Below, piece after piece: positions 1 through 11,191 of a DNA stretch of 64,000 nucleotides (position 1 is the first letter of the stretch; every line of letters begins with the position of its first letter). The stretch lies in assembly GCA_963580455.1 (NCBI GenBank), contig OY756969.1, positions 9,005,501 to 9,069,500 of the forward strand, read 5' to 3'. This DNA comes from Euonymus europaeus. Lineage: Eukaryota > Streptophyta > Magnoliopsida > Celastrales > Celastraceae. The notes beneath the pieces were generated by a model. It was not told where the DNA came from. It searched no databases and was given only the letters and a program-made list of their open reading frames with translations. Position numbers and translations under genes: made by a program.

Positions 1-243
1 TCCAAGTAGCTTTTTTTTTTTCAAAATTCCTACTGGCTATTGCCGTTTCTTTTCTCGACATAGGGCTCACGAGTCATTACACATCATCATCAATTGGACT
101 TTGTTGGCGAAATTTGTGCGAAGTCTTTCTCGTTACTGATAATGAAACACTTCGTTATAAGCCCTCATAGTTGGGAAATTTTCTTTCATTTTGTGGTTTG
201 ATTCAGATTTCCTTCTTCCTTTGAGTTTGTCTTTGAAAGTATT

Positions 244-1145
244 ATGGTTTCCAAAAAAATGACGCGGACTATCTCCTCCATTGTATGATGAAAATCGTTT
301 TGTGAGTCGAGAAGCATTTGAAAGGTACGAGAAATCGTTAAGAGGGCGAAAGATTATCCCGAAGAGAGGTTTCCATGTTTCTCTGGTGACAGAGCCCGCA
401 ATTGCAAAAATTATTGCTGATAGAAATTAGGAAGATTTTGTTGCATCACTACAGGTTGCAGTTGTTTCAGTGGTAAGAGAGTTTTATGCAATATGGTAGT
501 AGGATATAGAGAAATGGTATATGTTCAAGGTATAATGGTCTCGTTTGATAGTAAGACTATCAATGCTGTCTATAATCTTCCTGATATTACCTATGATGAT
601 TTTTCTGGTGTGTTGGTGTTTGACATTGATATGGATGAAGTGATTCAAGCATCATGTAAATCATGCGGTGCTTGGAAGAAATTTAAAAGAATGGAAGTTT
701 CATTCTCTGCCTCCGTTCTAACCAAGAATATCAAGGCCTGGATGCGTTTTATTTGGGTGAAACTCATGCCGAGTACACATTCAACTGATATTCCCAAAAA
801 TAGAGCAATTTTGCTTTATGCTATTTTGTTTGGAAAGACAATTGATGTTGGCAAAGTGTTACATAACTCTATTCTCAACAGTTCTCGTCCTACATCCACC
901 ATAGGGCTTTGTCTTCCTTCCTTGATTTGTACATTGTGCGCGAGAGCTGGAGTTCGTTGGGCAGCTTATGAGGAATTACAGTATCCACAGCGTATGATTG
1001 ATAGTAAGGTGATTAATAGATTCAAGGATGATGAGATTTTTTATACTCATACTGAGGCTGGATCTTCTACTATTCGTTTACCCATTTCATCAAGAATCAC
1101 CGCCATGATTGAAAGAATGATGCAGATTGAGGCACGTCTAGATTA
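244..1145 (+). pseudogene. Broken plant-transposon accessory ORF (PF20167-like)
   Basis: Seen: an ATG at 244 opens a reading frame that is shifted near 283, has stops near 427 and 496, shifts again near 530, and then stays open to 1145. Readable stretches include FVSREAFERYEKSLRGRK, VSFDSKTINAVYNLPD and RPTSTIGLCLPSLICTLC. Known: this order matches the 'putative plant transposon protein' family (PF20167), an accessory ORF found in Ogre/Tat-type Ty3 retrotransposons and related plant repeats; its biochemical role is not established. Context: a polypurine tract and LTR start follow at 1872-1887, as expected for an ORF in the 3' part of such an element. At least two frameshifts and two or three stops make it non-functional. 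The family call rests on remembered motifs. Confidence 0.7.
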
Positions 1146-1871
1146 GTTGTCCAACAAGTTGGATCAGTTGATGACATATATTGTAGGCTACAATGTTTGG
1201 GATGTTAGTGGTAATTGTCAGGGGATGGTCTTACCGTGCTACCATTAGTTCCTTAACTGGAAGTTTACCCACAAGAGAAGTTGCTCACAACACAGGCCTT
1301 GAGTTGGGCTAGCTTGGTAGGGAAACACGTAGGAATAAGGTATTATAGACTCCTAGGCATGGACTGGACGAAACGTCCAATATTGTAAGTCCTCGAACTA
1401 CAGCTACAGATACTTTGTTATTGGCAGCTAAGTTGGAAGTACCAGCCGTTTGGAAACTTGTGGGTTTAGACAGCTTTTGGTAAGGTGTGTTTGTTTCCAG
1501 TCTGGTGACGCAGACAATATTTAGTTATGAATAATATTTAAGAGTTTGTATTAGTTTGAAGGAAATTTTAATTTGTGTATTACTGTTTAGTGTGAAGAAT
1601 ATATTTGCTCTTCAAAATTGTTCAAGTAACGCATGGTTACAAATTTTATTTACTATTTCGGTTAAGTAAAAGCTTGTTCAACATTTTAACCAACCCGGGA
1701 ATGACTTTATTGATCCTGAGCATTTTTTCATTTCCAATTCCAGCCAAGTCGGTATGTTTATAGTGATCCCAAGTATTTTTAAAATAAAACATCTCATGTT
1801 TCAATTTTTATTTTCCCGAACGAAATTTAATTGACTACTCCTTTGTTTATTTTTTATTTCATAAAAGATAC
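1146..1871 (+). other. 3' non-coding tail of the Ogre/Tat-type element
   Basis: AT-rich sequence between the broken accessory ORF and the polypurine tract. The accessory frame stays partly readable for a short way past its stop, then no coding signal is visible on either strand. I read it as the element's 3' untranslated region. Confidence 0.45.
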
Positions 1872-1886
1872 ACAAAGGGGGGCAGC
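1872..1886 (+). promoter_or_regulatory. Polypurine tract before an LTR
   Basis: The purine-rich run acaaaggggggcagc lies immediately before tgtagtaactgg. A G-rich tract ending in GCAGC followed by TGTAGT matches what I know of Ogre/Tat plus-strand priming sites. It sets the LTR start at about 1887. Confidence 0.6.
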
Positions 1887-2631
1887 TGTAGTAACTGGTT
1901 TTCGTTATTTCAAAGAAAATATTAAAAATAAGAATGGAAGAAAGAGAGTAGAATAAAATAGTGGGTCTTTGTGTTTAGAGAAAATAAGAGGAGAGAAAAA
2001 CTATTTTGCTGATTTCATTAGGAGTACCAATAATAATTTTGGTGATGATATTGTATACTAGAAATGTTTGAATCTTTAATTATCTAAATATAAATAAAAA
2101 TTCAGGTCCAAATTAGGGATTTTAGAGTATGTTGTGATCCGATATATGCGAAAAATTGAATGGAAAAGTGTCCTTTATATATGATATATATATATAATTC
2201 ATATATAATATATATATAAATATATATAATGTGACAGATACTCATGTCAAAATCACATATAATATATATATATATATATTATGTAAAAGAGACACATGTC
2301 AAAATCACACCTCTATATATATATATATATATTTGTGTATGATTACATGATACAATTTCTTGAATTATGGAATTCAGGGATCAAAGTTAACTCCAGAAAA
2401 TACCATCAGCTTGTGTTTGTAGGATTAAATTTAATCACATGCCATAAGTTGGTATCTTTTAATACTATGTGCTCATACCATAAGTTGGTATTTTCTTTCA
2501 AAAGTTATTCACATCAGACATATAATACTGATTTTCTATTATTGGATACTCATGATTTATTGAGAAGTCACTGGTAATACAAAAATGAAGGACCCGTGAT
2601 TTCATATTTTTTTTCTATAAAAGGGAGGTGG

Positions 2632-2850
2632 GGAAAGAGAAAGAAAAAAGGAAAAAGGAAAAAAAGAGAAAGAGAGAAGGAGAGAGCCAAGTGGAGAGAA
2701 AAGAGAGAAAAATAAAGGAAGGAAGAGAGAAAGAGAAGGAGAGAGTTAAGTGGAGAGAAAAAGAAAGGAAGAAAGAGAGACGTGTAGAAAAAGAGAGAAA
2801 AAGAAAGAAAAGAAAGGAAAGAAAGAAGAGAAGAAGGAGAAAAGATAGGA
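2632..2850 (+). repeat. Polypurine (GA/AAAG) low-complexity tract
   Basis: About 220 bp almost wholly purine on the plus strand, built from gagaaagaaa and ggagagag units, with a loosely repeated unit around gagagccaagtggagag and gagagttaagtggagag. The long Lys/Arg/Glu or Ser/Phe/Leu frames here are products of composition, not genes. Confidence 0.9.
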
Positions 2851-2879
2851 TTTAGTCTACAGGTATATATACCATTCGT

Positions 2880-2881
<2 letters not shown>

Positions 2882-2929
<48 letters not shown>
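2882..2929. repeat. (TA)n microsatellite
   Basis: Uninterrupted TA dinucleotides inside the Ogre/Tat-type LTR, followed by ttaatacttacag. A shorter TA tract occupies the same place in the related LTR at 11,373. Confidence 0.95.
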
Positions 2930-2934
<5 letters not shown>

Positions 2935-3189
2935 CTTACAGTTTTTAATAATATTTTATATGATTGGTTCTCTCGCATTTATTGTTTAAGTTCTTTTATG
3001 TTCTTAAGTTCTTATATTCTTATGTTGTTATTTTACTTTTTATTCTTTTAATTCTTTTCATCAATGGCCAAATATTTAATACATTTTTCATCTTCAATAT
3101 TCAATCGTTATACATCATAGTTATTCCTTTTAATTTTTCATAATCTATGTTGCAGAATGGATCCTTATGGAAGGTTCAGCGTGGTTGCT

Positions 3190-3835
3190 TGACTCGCCCA
3201 AAATAGGTAAGTGGATTAACGCTTTCCCAAGTGTAGGTTTGTCAAAGTAATAATAGGAGTGAATCCCAAATCGTCTCACAAAGACTTTTGGTTTCGGCTT
3301 GGGTCTATGGATTATTAACCTAATTACTTAATTAAATATGGTATTCACAATGTTAAGTGTGGCAAAATTGCACTAACCATTGGTTAGATTCGGTTTTCCC
3401 TCTTGGGGTGATTGATTGAACTAAACCCTAATATGCGAGATGAGAATTAAATACTAAACTACTACGGGAAATCAAAATGGAAATAGGCACAACATAATAA
3501 AATGTAAAACATAACATAAAGATTAAACTAAATCGGAATGGAAAATATTCAATAGATTAAACTAGAACTATGAATCCAAATGCGATGATAAAATGAAATA
3601 ACAATAAGTAAGAGGAGTTTAGAAATCAAATTCAATGTCAAATGTTGAGGTGAATTGGCCTTACAATCTACAAATAGAAGTTGAGGGTAATCCAACTTGG
3701 GCTCTTCTCAAGCTCTACAAGGAGGAAGAAATTCTTCTTCTAGTTGGTTGGGTCTCCAAGACTCCTAGCAATCTTCAATAGACTTATTTTCGAACCCCAA
3801 GCAAGAATCAAAGATGAAGAACAAGGTAAGAGTTC
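3190..3835 (-). repeat. Athila LTR, downstream part (copy A)
   Basis: Near-identical to 24,678-25,320 and to the complement of 17,375-18,015. It begins TGACTCGCCCAAAATAGG on the plus strand, which is the end of the LTR on the minus strand. It joins truncated pol sequence near 3835. Confidence 0.9.
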
Positions 3836-4557
3836 ACACATGTCCTCAAGCATGTTAGAAAAAATGCTCATCATGCAACGTTGGAATGTGGCAGGGGCAT
3901 TGCATAAACCAAATGGCATCCTCCTAAAGGCAAATGTGACAAAAGGGCAAGTGAAGGTGGTTTTTTCTTGGTCCTCTAGAGATATGGCAATTTGATAATA
4001 ACCAGAAAAACCATCTAAAAAGCAATAAAACTCATTTCCAGCAAATTTTTCCAAAATTTGGTCAAGAAAGGGCAATGGGAAATGGTCTTTGCGACTAACC
4101 GAATTTAGTTTTCGGTAGTCTATGCACATGCGCCATCCAGTCACTTTCCTAGTAGGAATTAAATCACCCAAAGCATTTTCAATGACAGTTAAACCAGATT
4201 TCTTAGGGACTACCTGTGTGGGACTCACCCACTTACTGTCGGAGATAGGATAAATGATTCCAACTGCTAACAGCTTTAAAACCTCCTTCTTCACAACTTC
4301 TTTCATGGTAGGGTTGAGTCTCCTCTATGCATCTCTCACTGGTGTAGGATCTCTCTCCAAAAAAATGCTGTGAGTACAAATATTAGGGTCAATACCCTTG
4401 ATGTCTGCGATGGTCCAGCCAATAGCTCCCTTGTGCTTTTGTAAAACCGCTACCAAGCTAGTTTCTTGCTCAGGAGTGAGCTGAGATGAAATGACAACAG
4501 GGAATATACCCTCTTCTGGACCAAGGAAAATATATTTCAAATCTTCAGGAAGCTTTT
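3836..4557 (-). pseudogene. Athila pol fragment: protease-RT linker and RT fingers/palm
   Basis: Minus-strand translation reads KLPEDLKYIFLGPE, then GAIGWTIADIKGIDPN, ISDSKWVSPTQVVPKKSG, WRMCIDYRKLNSVSRKDHF and RRMPFGLCNAPATFQRC, which is Athila reverse transcriptase. It is very close to 21,670-22,400. A stop separates the two open segments near 4325. The fragment ends after EDMCE, immediately before the catalytic F-M-D-D box present in copy B, and runs into LTR sequence. It lacks the active site, RNase H and integrase, so it cannot be functional. Confidence 0.9.
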
Positions 4558-5062
4558 TTAGCTCAAGATAGCAATTCTGTCAGTTCTTGTATTCCACTGG
4601 CTAGCACTCTCTCCAAGATAATCAAAGAAATCCAATGCGGCGTCTGGCTCTTTATCAAAGAATTCTCCATTGCACATAGTTTGCACAAATTGTTTGCACT
4701 CCGGCGTCAGACCCGTATAGAAGTAGTTGACAACTCTCCAAGACTCATAGCCATGATGTGGACAAATATTCAATAACTCCTTGAAGCGGTCCCAACTAGC
4801 TTGGAAAGTCTCATCATGCTTCTGAGTGAATTGAGCTATCTTCTCTTGAATCATTTGAGTTCTCTGAAATGGAAAGAATTTTTGTAAGAACTCACGTTAC
4901 ATATCAACCCAACTAGTAATAGAATTAGCTCTCAATTGATTAAACCACAACTTAGCCTTATCCTTCAAAGAGAAAGGAAACAAACGCAATCTAACATACT
5001 CATCAGTGTTAGCCCTATTAATGAAAGTAGTGCAAGCTAACTCAAAATCAGTAAGATGCTGG
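4558..5062 (-). pseudogene. Athila gag, amino-terminal/central part (minus strand)
   Basis: Minus-strand translation from about 5060 downwards reads HLTDFELACTTFINRA, FSLKDKAKLWFNQLRA, a stop (TAA complement at 4897-4899), then MIQEKIAQFTQKHDETFQ and ASWDRFKELLNICPHHGYES. This is the retrotransposon gag capsid-like region. It retains the segment following KLWFN that is deleted from copy B. It joins pol directly at 4557, without the gag carboxy terminus or protease. Confidence 0.85.
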
Positions 5063-5751
5063 AAAAAGTCAAGGTAGTGAAAACGGTGGAACCATGTAAC
5101 TTATGTGCTGATTCTAGCCATAAGACTCAAGATTGCCCTATCATGCCTATGATGGAGAATGGAATGGACCAATTGCAAGCTGCAAATTGGGTCAACAAGA
5201 TGAACAATCCTTATTCCAACACATACAATCCGGGGTGGAGGAACCATCCTAACTTTTCGTGGAGGAATGATCAACCAGGACAGTCTTCACAGAGTTATCC
5301 ACAACAGATGGCTCTTCCACAGCAGCTTCAGCATACTCAGAGTTATCTTCCTCCAATAGCACCTCCTGGTTTTCCTCTTCAACAACCAGTTGCTCCACCC
5401 AAGAAGTCTCTAGATGATACCATAGCACAGATGGCTACCACTTTTCAGCAGTTCATGCAGGTTCAGGCTACTACAAACAATCAGAATACACAAGCCATCA
5501 ATGACTTGCGAGGAACAATTCAAAAAATGAATACCACTTTGAGCACTCTTGAGAAGGGAAAGTTTCCAGCTCAACCTCAACCAAATCCTACGGTCTATAA
5601 ACAACAGTCTCAACAGTATGTTCATAATGTTTCTGGAGATAGTTTTGAGACGACCAAAGCAGTTACCACTTTGAGGAGTGGGAAGCAGGTTTCTAGACCT
5701 GAGGCCCCTATTTATTCTCGGCATTCTAGTCCTTCTCTTGTGGACTGTCAG
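5063..5751 (+). pseudogene. Athila gag, carboxy-terminal part (inverted, plus strand)
   Basis: Plus-strand translation reads VEPCNLCADSSHKTQDC, DQLQAANWVNKMNNPYSN, a Gln/Pro-rich region, KSLDDTIAQMATTFQQFMQ and TTLRSGKQVSRPEAPI. This is the gag carboxy-terminal region that copy B encodes on the minus strand at 23,490-24,115. The C-x2-C-x5-H-x4-C spacing (CNLCADSSHKTQDC) resembles a degenerate zinc knuckle. Relative to the adjoining minus-strand gag piece it is inverted head to head. It is open throughout, which suggests it derived from an element less decayed than copy B. Confidence 0.88.
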
Positions 5752-6218
5752 CCTTTCTTCTTTGTCCGTCCGGACGGCTTCTGATACGCGTCTGGACGGT
5801 TGACAGTAAACTTCAATTTTGCAGCTCCTTTTATGCATTTTCTTCCATATTCAATCCCGATCAATCCGAAGCCTACAAAAATCATTCAAACAAGTCATAA
5901 ATGACTGAAACATACTTAAACAAGTGTCAAAACCATTTTTAGGTTGATAGAACAAAATTCGGCATATTAAAACTCAAATGCTTAAGAGATAGCATTTCCA
6001 CAACTTCAATCATTATGCCCAAAACTTGGATTTCCTATCTCTAAGCTACCAAACCAACTTGAACCACTAGAAAACACTTAAAATGACTATGTCAAAGTGT
6101 TGAATTATGCATTGGCTCATTAACATGGATTTCGGCAACTCAAACCTAAAATGTGGTTTTTAAGCATTGAAACTCAACGTTTTACTTTCAAAACTCCACA
6201 AAAATATGCAAAATATCA
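5752..6218 (-). repeat. Athila LTR, upstream (U3-like) part, copy A
   Basis: Reverse complement of 16,449-16,915. It carries a GTCCGGAC palindrome pair at 5768-5775 and 5790-5797 (starts 22 bp apart) and ends at ATGCAAAATATCA, the complement of the LTR 5' terminus. Confidence 0.88.
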
Positions 6219-6880
6219 TTCCAATCATTGCTCATGGTTGTTTGGTTAACAACAATACGGCATATGCTAATGGCCAATCGATAAGAGTACGTAGTGTGAA
6301 ACTATGTTCCTGGAATAGTAATATCTTCTTAAACTATCTGGAAATACAACTAGGAATACCAGTGAACTCAGTGACTCTTAAATACGTTAGCGCATCCCCT
6401 GTGTTTGGTAATGGCATATTTGATCTAAATGAAAATGATGATTTCTTGAAAATGGCCATTACTGGATATATTAAAGGTTCTGTGGAATTGATCGTGGTAT
6501 ATCCGATTATAGACCTTGAAAGTTCTTCATCTGATGAAATTTGCTCTAAAGAGATAACTCTTTCTTCGATGGATTCAAGCTTCACTTCACCTGACTATGA
6601 ATCAAGTGATGATTCAAGCTTCCACCCTCCCTGTCAAAACTATGTGGTACATTCTTTGAATAATAAAACTTATAGCTGGGTATTTTTTCTTATATAGTAT
6701 ATATCTATAAAGCATTAGTTAATTTTACAGATACAGCACAGTGGAGTTCAAAGGAAATCACCAAGACTAGCTGCCATCAATATAGCAAAACCTGTGGACG
6801 ACAAAGTTGATGCTACCAATGTCACAAACCTAGGGGACAACAATGGTTTTAGTACCCCAGTTGGATGTGAAAATTATTGA
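6219..6880 (+). pseudogene. PB1-like (MuDR N-terminal type) small gene, 5' end lost to Athila insertion
   Basis: Exon 1 is open from the Athila border. It reads FLNYLEIQLGIPVNSVTLKY, NDDFLKMAITGYIKG, SVELIVVYP, then a Ser/Asp/Glu-rich tail. The pattern (i..l...lgi...sv.lky...dDdl..f......i.l.V) is the PB1-like domain at the N terminus of MuDR-type plant transposases and of small host proteins derived from them. A likely second exon follows the acceptor ttttacag at 6730 and encodes VQRKSPRLAAINIAKP to a stop at 6878-6880. A possible donor lies at 6644 (87-bp intron, phase 0 on both sides). The original start codon is not visible. No MULE transposase core follows. It could be a solo PB1 gene or a fragment. 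Confidence 0.5.
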
Positions 6881-7870
6881 TTACTATCATGCCAGCAACT
6901 TTTGCTATTTTGTATGGACTGGAATTTCTATTTTGTTATGATGGGAGTCTAATGACTTTTTGTGGTTTTAAGTTGTAAGCATTAAGGACTTAAAACCTTA
7001 TAATCTGACATTGTTGTTAAATATATATGTTAATTGCTTTGACAACTTTCGTTATTTAATCGATATATTTATTTGAAGCTGTTACAATTGATGAAACTTT
7101 CAAAATCATGATTAATGGGAATTATAATGCACATAACTATGAACAAAAAGTTGAAACAAATGAATTAATAAATCTTTCTTCTGTACTTCAGCCAACAATG
7201 GGGCCACTGATTCTACCTGTTGAGTTTTATGTTTGCTTGAGTTTGCTTCAATCTAATTGGGGTTTAATTTTCTTTTTTTTACTTGTGTACACACGCAACT
7301 GATCCTGAACCACCTAACCACCTAGACCCACCTTCACTTATTGCTACCTTAGCCTTCACTTATTGCTACCTTAGTGGTTCCCTTCACAGTGGTTACTTTA
7401 GAAGAATATGTTAAAATTTTGTTTCCGTCAGTTTCAAAGGAGATACTTGGTAATATGTTTAGTGCAGTATAGTAGCTCCAAAACACGTGCTTCCTTAGTG
7501 TTGCTTTTTATATTTTCTTCACCCCTCTAACAATCAGAGCACTTTATGTTGCAAAAAAAGAAAGAAAAGGGCATCAAAAAAATTATTTCTTGAGTGGAGT
7601 AACCATCAAAATAAACTTTTCTATGTATAAGGTGTGTACATTTTTCTCATCAATTCTATACACCCATTTTTTTTTAAAAAAATTAATCATATTGTTGATA
7701 CATGGTTTTCACTTGATGATTCAATTCGATGAGTCTACAGGACTTTACTTGAGAGCAAAAACAATATTCCATGACTGAGTCAAGGAAGACTCACAATATC
7801 TTTTATCATGTAAATACATCTATTATTTTTCAGTTATCAAAATTTTACAAAACCATGCTCTCACCTATTC
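6881..7870. other. No feature recognised
   Basis: AT-rich sequence with short poly-T and poly-A runs. The first few hundred bases may be the 3' UTR of the PB1-like gene. A short repeat (ccttcacttattgctacctta, twice near 7330-7372) is the only structure noticed. Confidence 0.5.
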
Positions 7871-9602
7871 TCTCTAAAAACTAAATTAGACTCAACAGGC
7901 AACGCCCGGGCACCGCACAAATGAATAGCAACACCTAACACATTTGAACACCTGTAAAAAGAAGATAATACAGTAACTATTAGCCATATATATGGAAGTA
8001 AAAAAAAGTCGATAAAATCAATAAACCATAAAACTACCCAAAAATTCAATCTAAAGATCAATACTAAGTGAAGAAATGCTGTTAGAGAAGGGTATCTCTC
8101 CAAATTATGAAATTAGAAAGTTGTATCTCTTTTTTTTTCATATAATTGAAGAGGATCCAAATGCGGTCAAATTATACAGGTTGCAATGATCATTTATTTC
8201 TTCAACGCCTAAATCTTGAATTGCTTAGACCTTTAAATTTTATATTCGTAGGTGACAAAGAAATATCTCCATCGTTCATTGTTACTATCACATTCATCTT
8301 CGCGGGTAAGATTGGCAATTTCTCTCAGGTTTCAAACTATTGTTTATCATCTTCCTCCCTTTGTTTTTAATTCCATTATCTCAATTGTTCGTTGCTACTA
8401 CCGCCTTCAAGTTGGCGGGTAAGATTTGCAATTTCTCTATGGTTTGGCGCTATTGTTTATTGTCTTCCTCCCTTTGTTTGTAATTCCTTCTCAAGCCTCT
8501 CTACTTGCCCTTTTAATGCTATTGTTCAATTTTGGCAATCAAATGTTTATCACTTTATCCCCATTTATGACCATTCTTTGAGTTCTTGAATATGGCAATT
8601 TATATGCCCTGGAGTTTTCTTTTAATTTCCATTTTATAACTTCAGACAATTTTTACCCCCTTTTTCTTATAATGATAATGTTTCTTCTATTTGGTTTTAA
8701 CATGTGTGGAGCTAAGTTCCGATTATGTGTTATCTGGGTCATTAGATAAATGAAAATACATAATTTATGATTTTTATGGTGATTCGTGCTTATAGGAGTT
8801 TACAAGAACGATGACTATCTTATAGTTTGTTACACCTCAAAAACAACAAATGGAAAAGAACTAATCCTTTTTAGGCTGATGTTCAAAATAATGCTCAGTT
8901 CAAAGGGGCCACAAAATTTTAAAACAAGTTGGCTAAATCCGATGTTCTACTCCCTTCCTCAATTTGGTTAGTTTAACGATGCTGTGTAGATTTATTAGAA
9001 ACTTAGTCCATAAAATTTTAGGTCTCTCATGTCGTATTATTTTTGGAGTTTCATCATACTTTTATTTGTTTTGGAATAGTATTTTTAAAATAAATAGATC
9101 TATTTTTCCACGATACATGTTAATCACCCCCCCCTCAATAACTACACCATGAGGATAAGCCCTAAGCCTCGAATCATAGGCATGTACTACTTCATAAATG
9201 GATGCAGTGACTTTTTTTTTCCATCTTCAGCGCCCCTTCATTTTAATGAATTAGTAACTTTAAATGTATTTGGTGCAAAAAAAAACCATCATAATCGTTA
9301 CTTTCGCAAAAGTAAAACCAAATCCTAATGCATGGTATTTTCAATATTTTGATATGGTCATAAAAAGTAAAACCAAATCCTCAATTACAACTAATCATTC
9401 GTTACATCTCTTTTTATTCAATAACATTTTCATAATTAAAAATGTGTTCTTTTTAAATTCTCAAAATACCCTTACTTATTCCCTTTCTTTTAATCATTAC
9501 CATTGTACTTAAACAAAATTAAAAAGATTTTTAACCTATTAAAATCTATAAAAAAACCATAAAAAATTATGGACCCGGGGCAACGCCCGGGCATCAATCT
9601 AG
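7871..9602 (+). mobile_element. Possible non-autonomous Helitron
   Basis: The candidate 3' end at 9574-9602 has the hairpin CCCGGG-gcaacg-CCCGGG, seven bases, then CTAG, which is the usual plant Helitron terminus. The base after CTAG is G, not the T expected from AT-site insertion, which weakens the call. A similar half-hairpin (caacgcccgggcac) lies at 7902. The 5' end (a TC dinucleotide) is not fixed; 7871 is a guess. No Rep/helicase gene is present. It contains a 113-bp tandem repeat. Confidence 0.4.
8270..8491 (+). repeat. 113-bp tandem repeat, two units
   Basis: gcgggtaagattggcaattt at 8302 recurs as gcgggtaagatttgcaattt at 8415, with flanking homology including cttcctccctttgtttgtaa. The units differ by scattered substitutions. 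Confidence 0.8.
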
Positions 9603-10500
9603 GGAGTGAAGAAACCAATAAGGCAAAGTACATAATTTCCCAAAGTATTTAAATCGTACATTTTGTGTGGCATGGCAAGGATACAGTCTGCTCAGAAATT
9701 AAAATTTAGGCAAATCATCATTCTAAATTTAAGGAGGTGATCCCTCGCAGTAAGCCTAAAAGTTCTGTGAATACTGAAATCCAAAAGTAAAGGATAGGGA
9801 TAGGAAGCTCGGCAATAAATCACTCTTTCTTTCTGAAAGTTGCTCTTATAATTTGAAGCAGACCAAAACTTCTCTTCCCAAGTGAGTATACCTCTTTTGG
9901 TAGGCAATCCCTGAATAATCTAAATCAATTTTTTATGTTTGGGGCACGAAAGATCGCATATCTTGGTTATGCTATTATATTATTCACAATTTTATCTTTG
10001 AGAACACACACACATATATATATACACACATAAATTAACTCTAGCTCTATCGAAACACTCACAAAGCAAAAGATCTAAGAGAGTCAAGTGCAATAGCAAG
10101 AAGGCAAGGCAAGGACATCCAAGAGTAGGTGTAAATAAATAGCAACGAATGAGTAATCAATAACTAAGAGAAAACTACTGCCTTGTTAAAAAAAGAGAAA
10201 CAAAATGAGGGCTTGACATGTGCTCCACGTACCCTCTGAATTCTTTTTGGTTTTTAAAATAAATCCTAAGGCGTGTCCATGGCAGAATCCAAGCTTGTGC
10301 CACTTATCCAGTACACAAACAATGCACAATTGAAACACTAAAACAGATGTGCATGGCAATAGAATATTATGTACCACAATGTAAAACGTGTCTCAATCCA
10401 TATCATGGGCCTCCGCTATGGGATTAGGATACACCAACACAACATAATAAGGAAGGGGTAAAATCCATGCTACTCGGAAGAATAAAGCAACTGAACGAAA

Positions 10501-10648
10501 ACAAAGAGATTGTTAACTCAAAATTGGGCGCAGCAACAAAAAGGTAGATCAAATAGGTCACAAAACTAACTAAAACAAAGAGATTGTTAACTTAAAATTG
10601 GGCGCAGCAACAAAAAGGTAGATCAAATATGTCACAAAATTAACTCAA
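10501..10648. repeat. 74-bp tandem duplication
   Basis: acaaagagattgttaac starts at 10,501 and again at 10,575; the two units differ at only a few positions. Confidence 0.9.
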
Positions 10649-10931
10649 AATTTGCCAAGGCTTTATGGGTTTACTTGTGTTCTGTAGGCAACCGTTTCCT
10701 TTTACGGTGATTGTGAGGATGAAGAACGATAAGGGGTTGCGTAAAAATCGGGTCGAATCAAAGGGACAATTGGGCGAACGAAACTTAGTAATGAAGACAT
10801 CAAGAAAATAGCAACAAAGCCAGCATAATCATAGTGGCACAGTGGCGTAGTAATGGTAACAACGCATAAAATCAGAGAGACTAACAAAGTCACAACCTTA
10901 TGGCAAACAAAGTACCAAGACCAGCAGAGAT

Positions 10932-11147
10932 GGCGAGGAGTAACCTAGCAGAGAACGGAAGTCGAGAGGAGTAGAGGGGTAAACCTAGATGAAATGAAGC
11001 AGAGAAGGTACTTGTGCGAGGAGGATCAAATCACGTGGTGGCGAGGAGTAACCTAGCAGAGAACGGAAGTCGAGAGGAGTAGAGGGGTAAACCTAGATGA
11101 AATGAAGCAGAGAAGGTACCTGTGCGAGGAGGATCAAATCACGTGGT
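10932..11147. repeat. 108-bp tandem duplication
   Basis: ggcgaggagtaacctagcag starts at 10,932 and again at 11,040. The units are almost identical; one visible change is gtacttgtg to gtacctgtg. Confidence 0.93.
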
Positions 11148-11191
11148 GGTAAGAGAGGGCAGTGGGGGAGAAAGACACACAGGGTGTATAT

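Larger units (their letters stand above)
1887..3189 (+). mobile_element. Partial LTR of an Ogre/Tat-type Ty3 element
   Basis: The LTR begins TGTAGTAACTGG after the polypurine tract and is cut by the Athila insertion at 3190. It contains a repeated piece near 2237 and 2297 (catgtcaaaatcacat), two copies of the TACCATAAGTTGGTA hairpin motif (2441-2490), a GA-rich tract and a (TA)n tract. About 175 bp from 2873 (starting attcgtagatatat, including ttaatacttacag) recur at 11,367-11,510, so the later LTR is a relative. The LTR 3' end is not present here. Confidence 0.6.
3190..6218 (-). mobile_element. Scrambled Athila-type Ty3 retrotransposon, copy A
   Basis: The outer limits are the two LTR termini of one minus-strand LTR: TGACTCGCCC at 3190 (LTR 3' end) and the complement of TGATATTTTGC ending at 6218 (LTR 5' start). 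Between them lie, left to right, a 645-bp downstream LTR part, a truncated pol piece, a minus-strand gag piece, a plus-strand gag piece, and a 467-bp upstream LTR part. Compared with the LTR at 16,449-18,015, about 490 bp of mid-LTR is missing and about 1.9 kb of rearranged gag-pol sits in its place. The 5-bp flanks (ttgct, ttcca) do not match, so no target duplication is seen. Athila is assigned from gag, pol and the primer site of copy B. Confidence 0.85.

Noticed and set aside
2568..2978. Long Ser/Phe/Leu-rich frame on the minus strand and Lys/Arg/Glu-rich frame on the plus strand
   Set aside because: They are translations of a polypurine/polypyrimidine tract and a (TA)n repeat, with no domain pattern.
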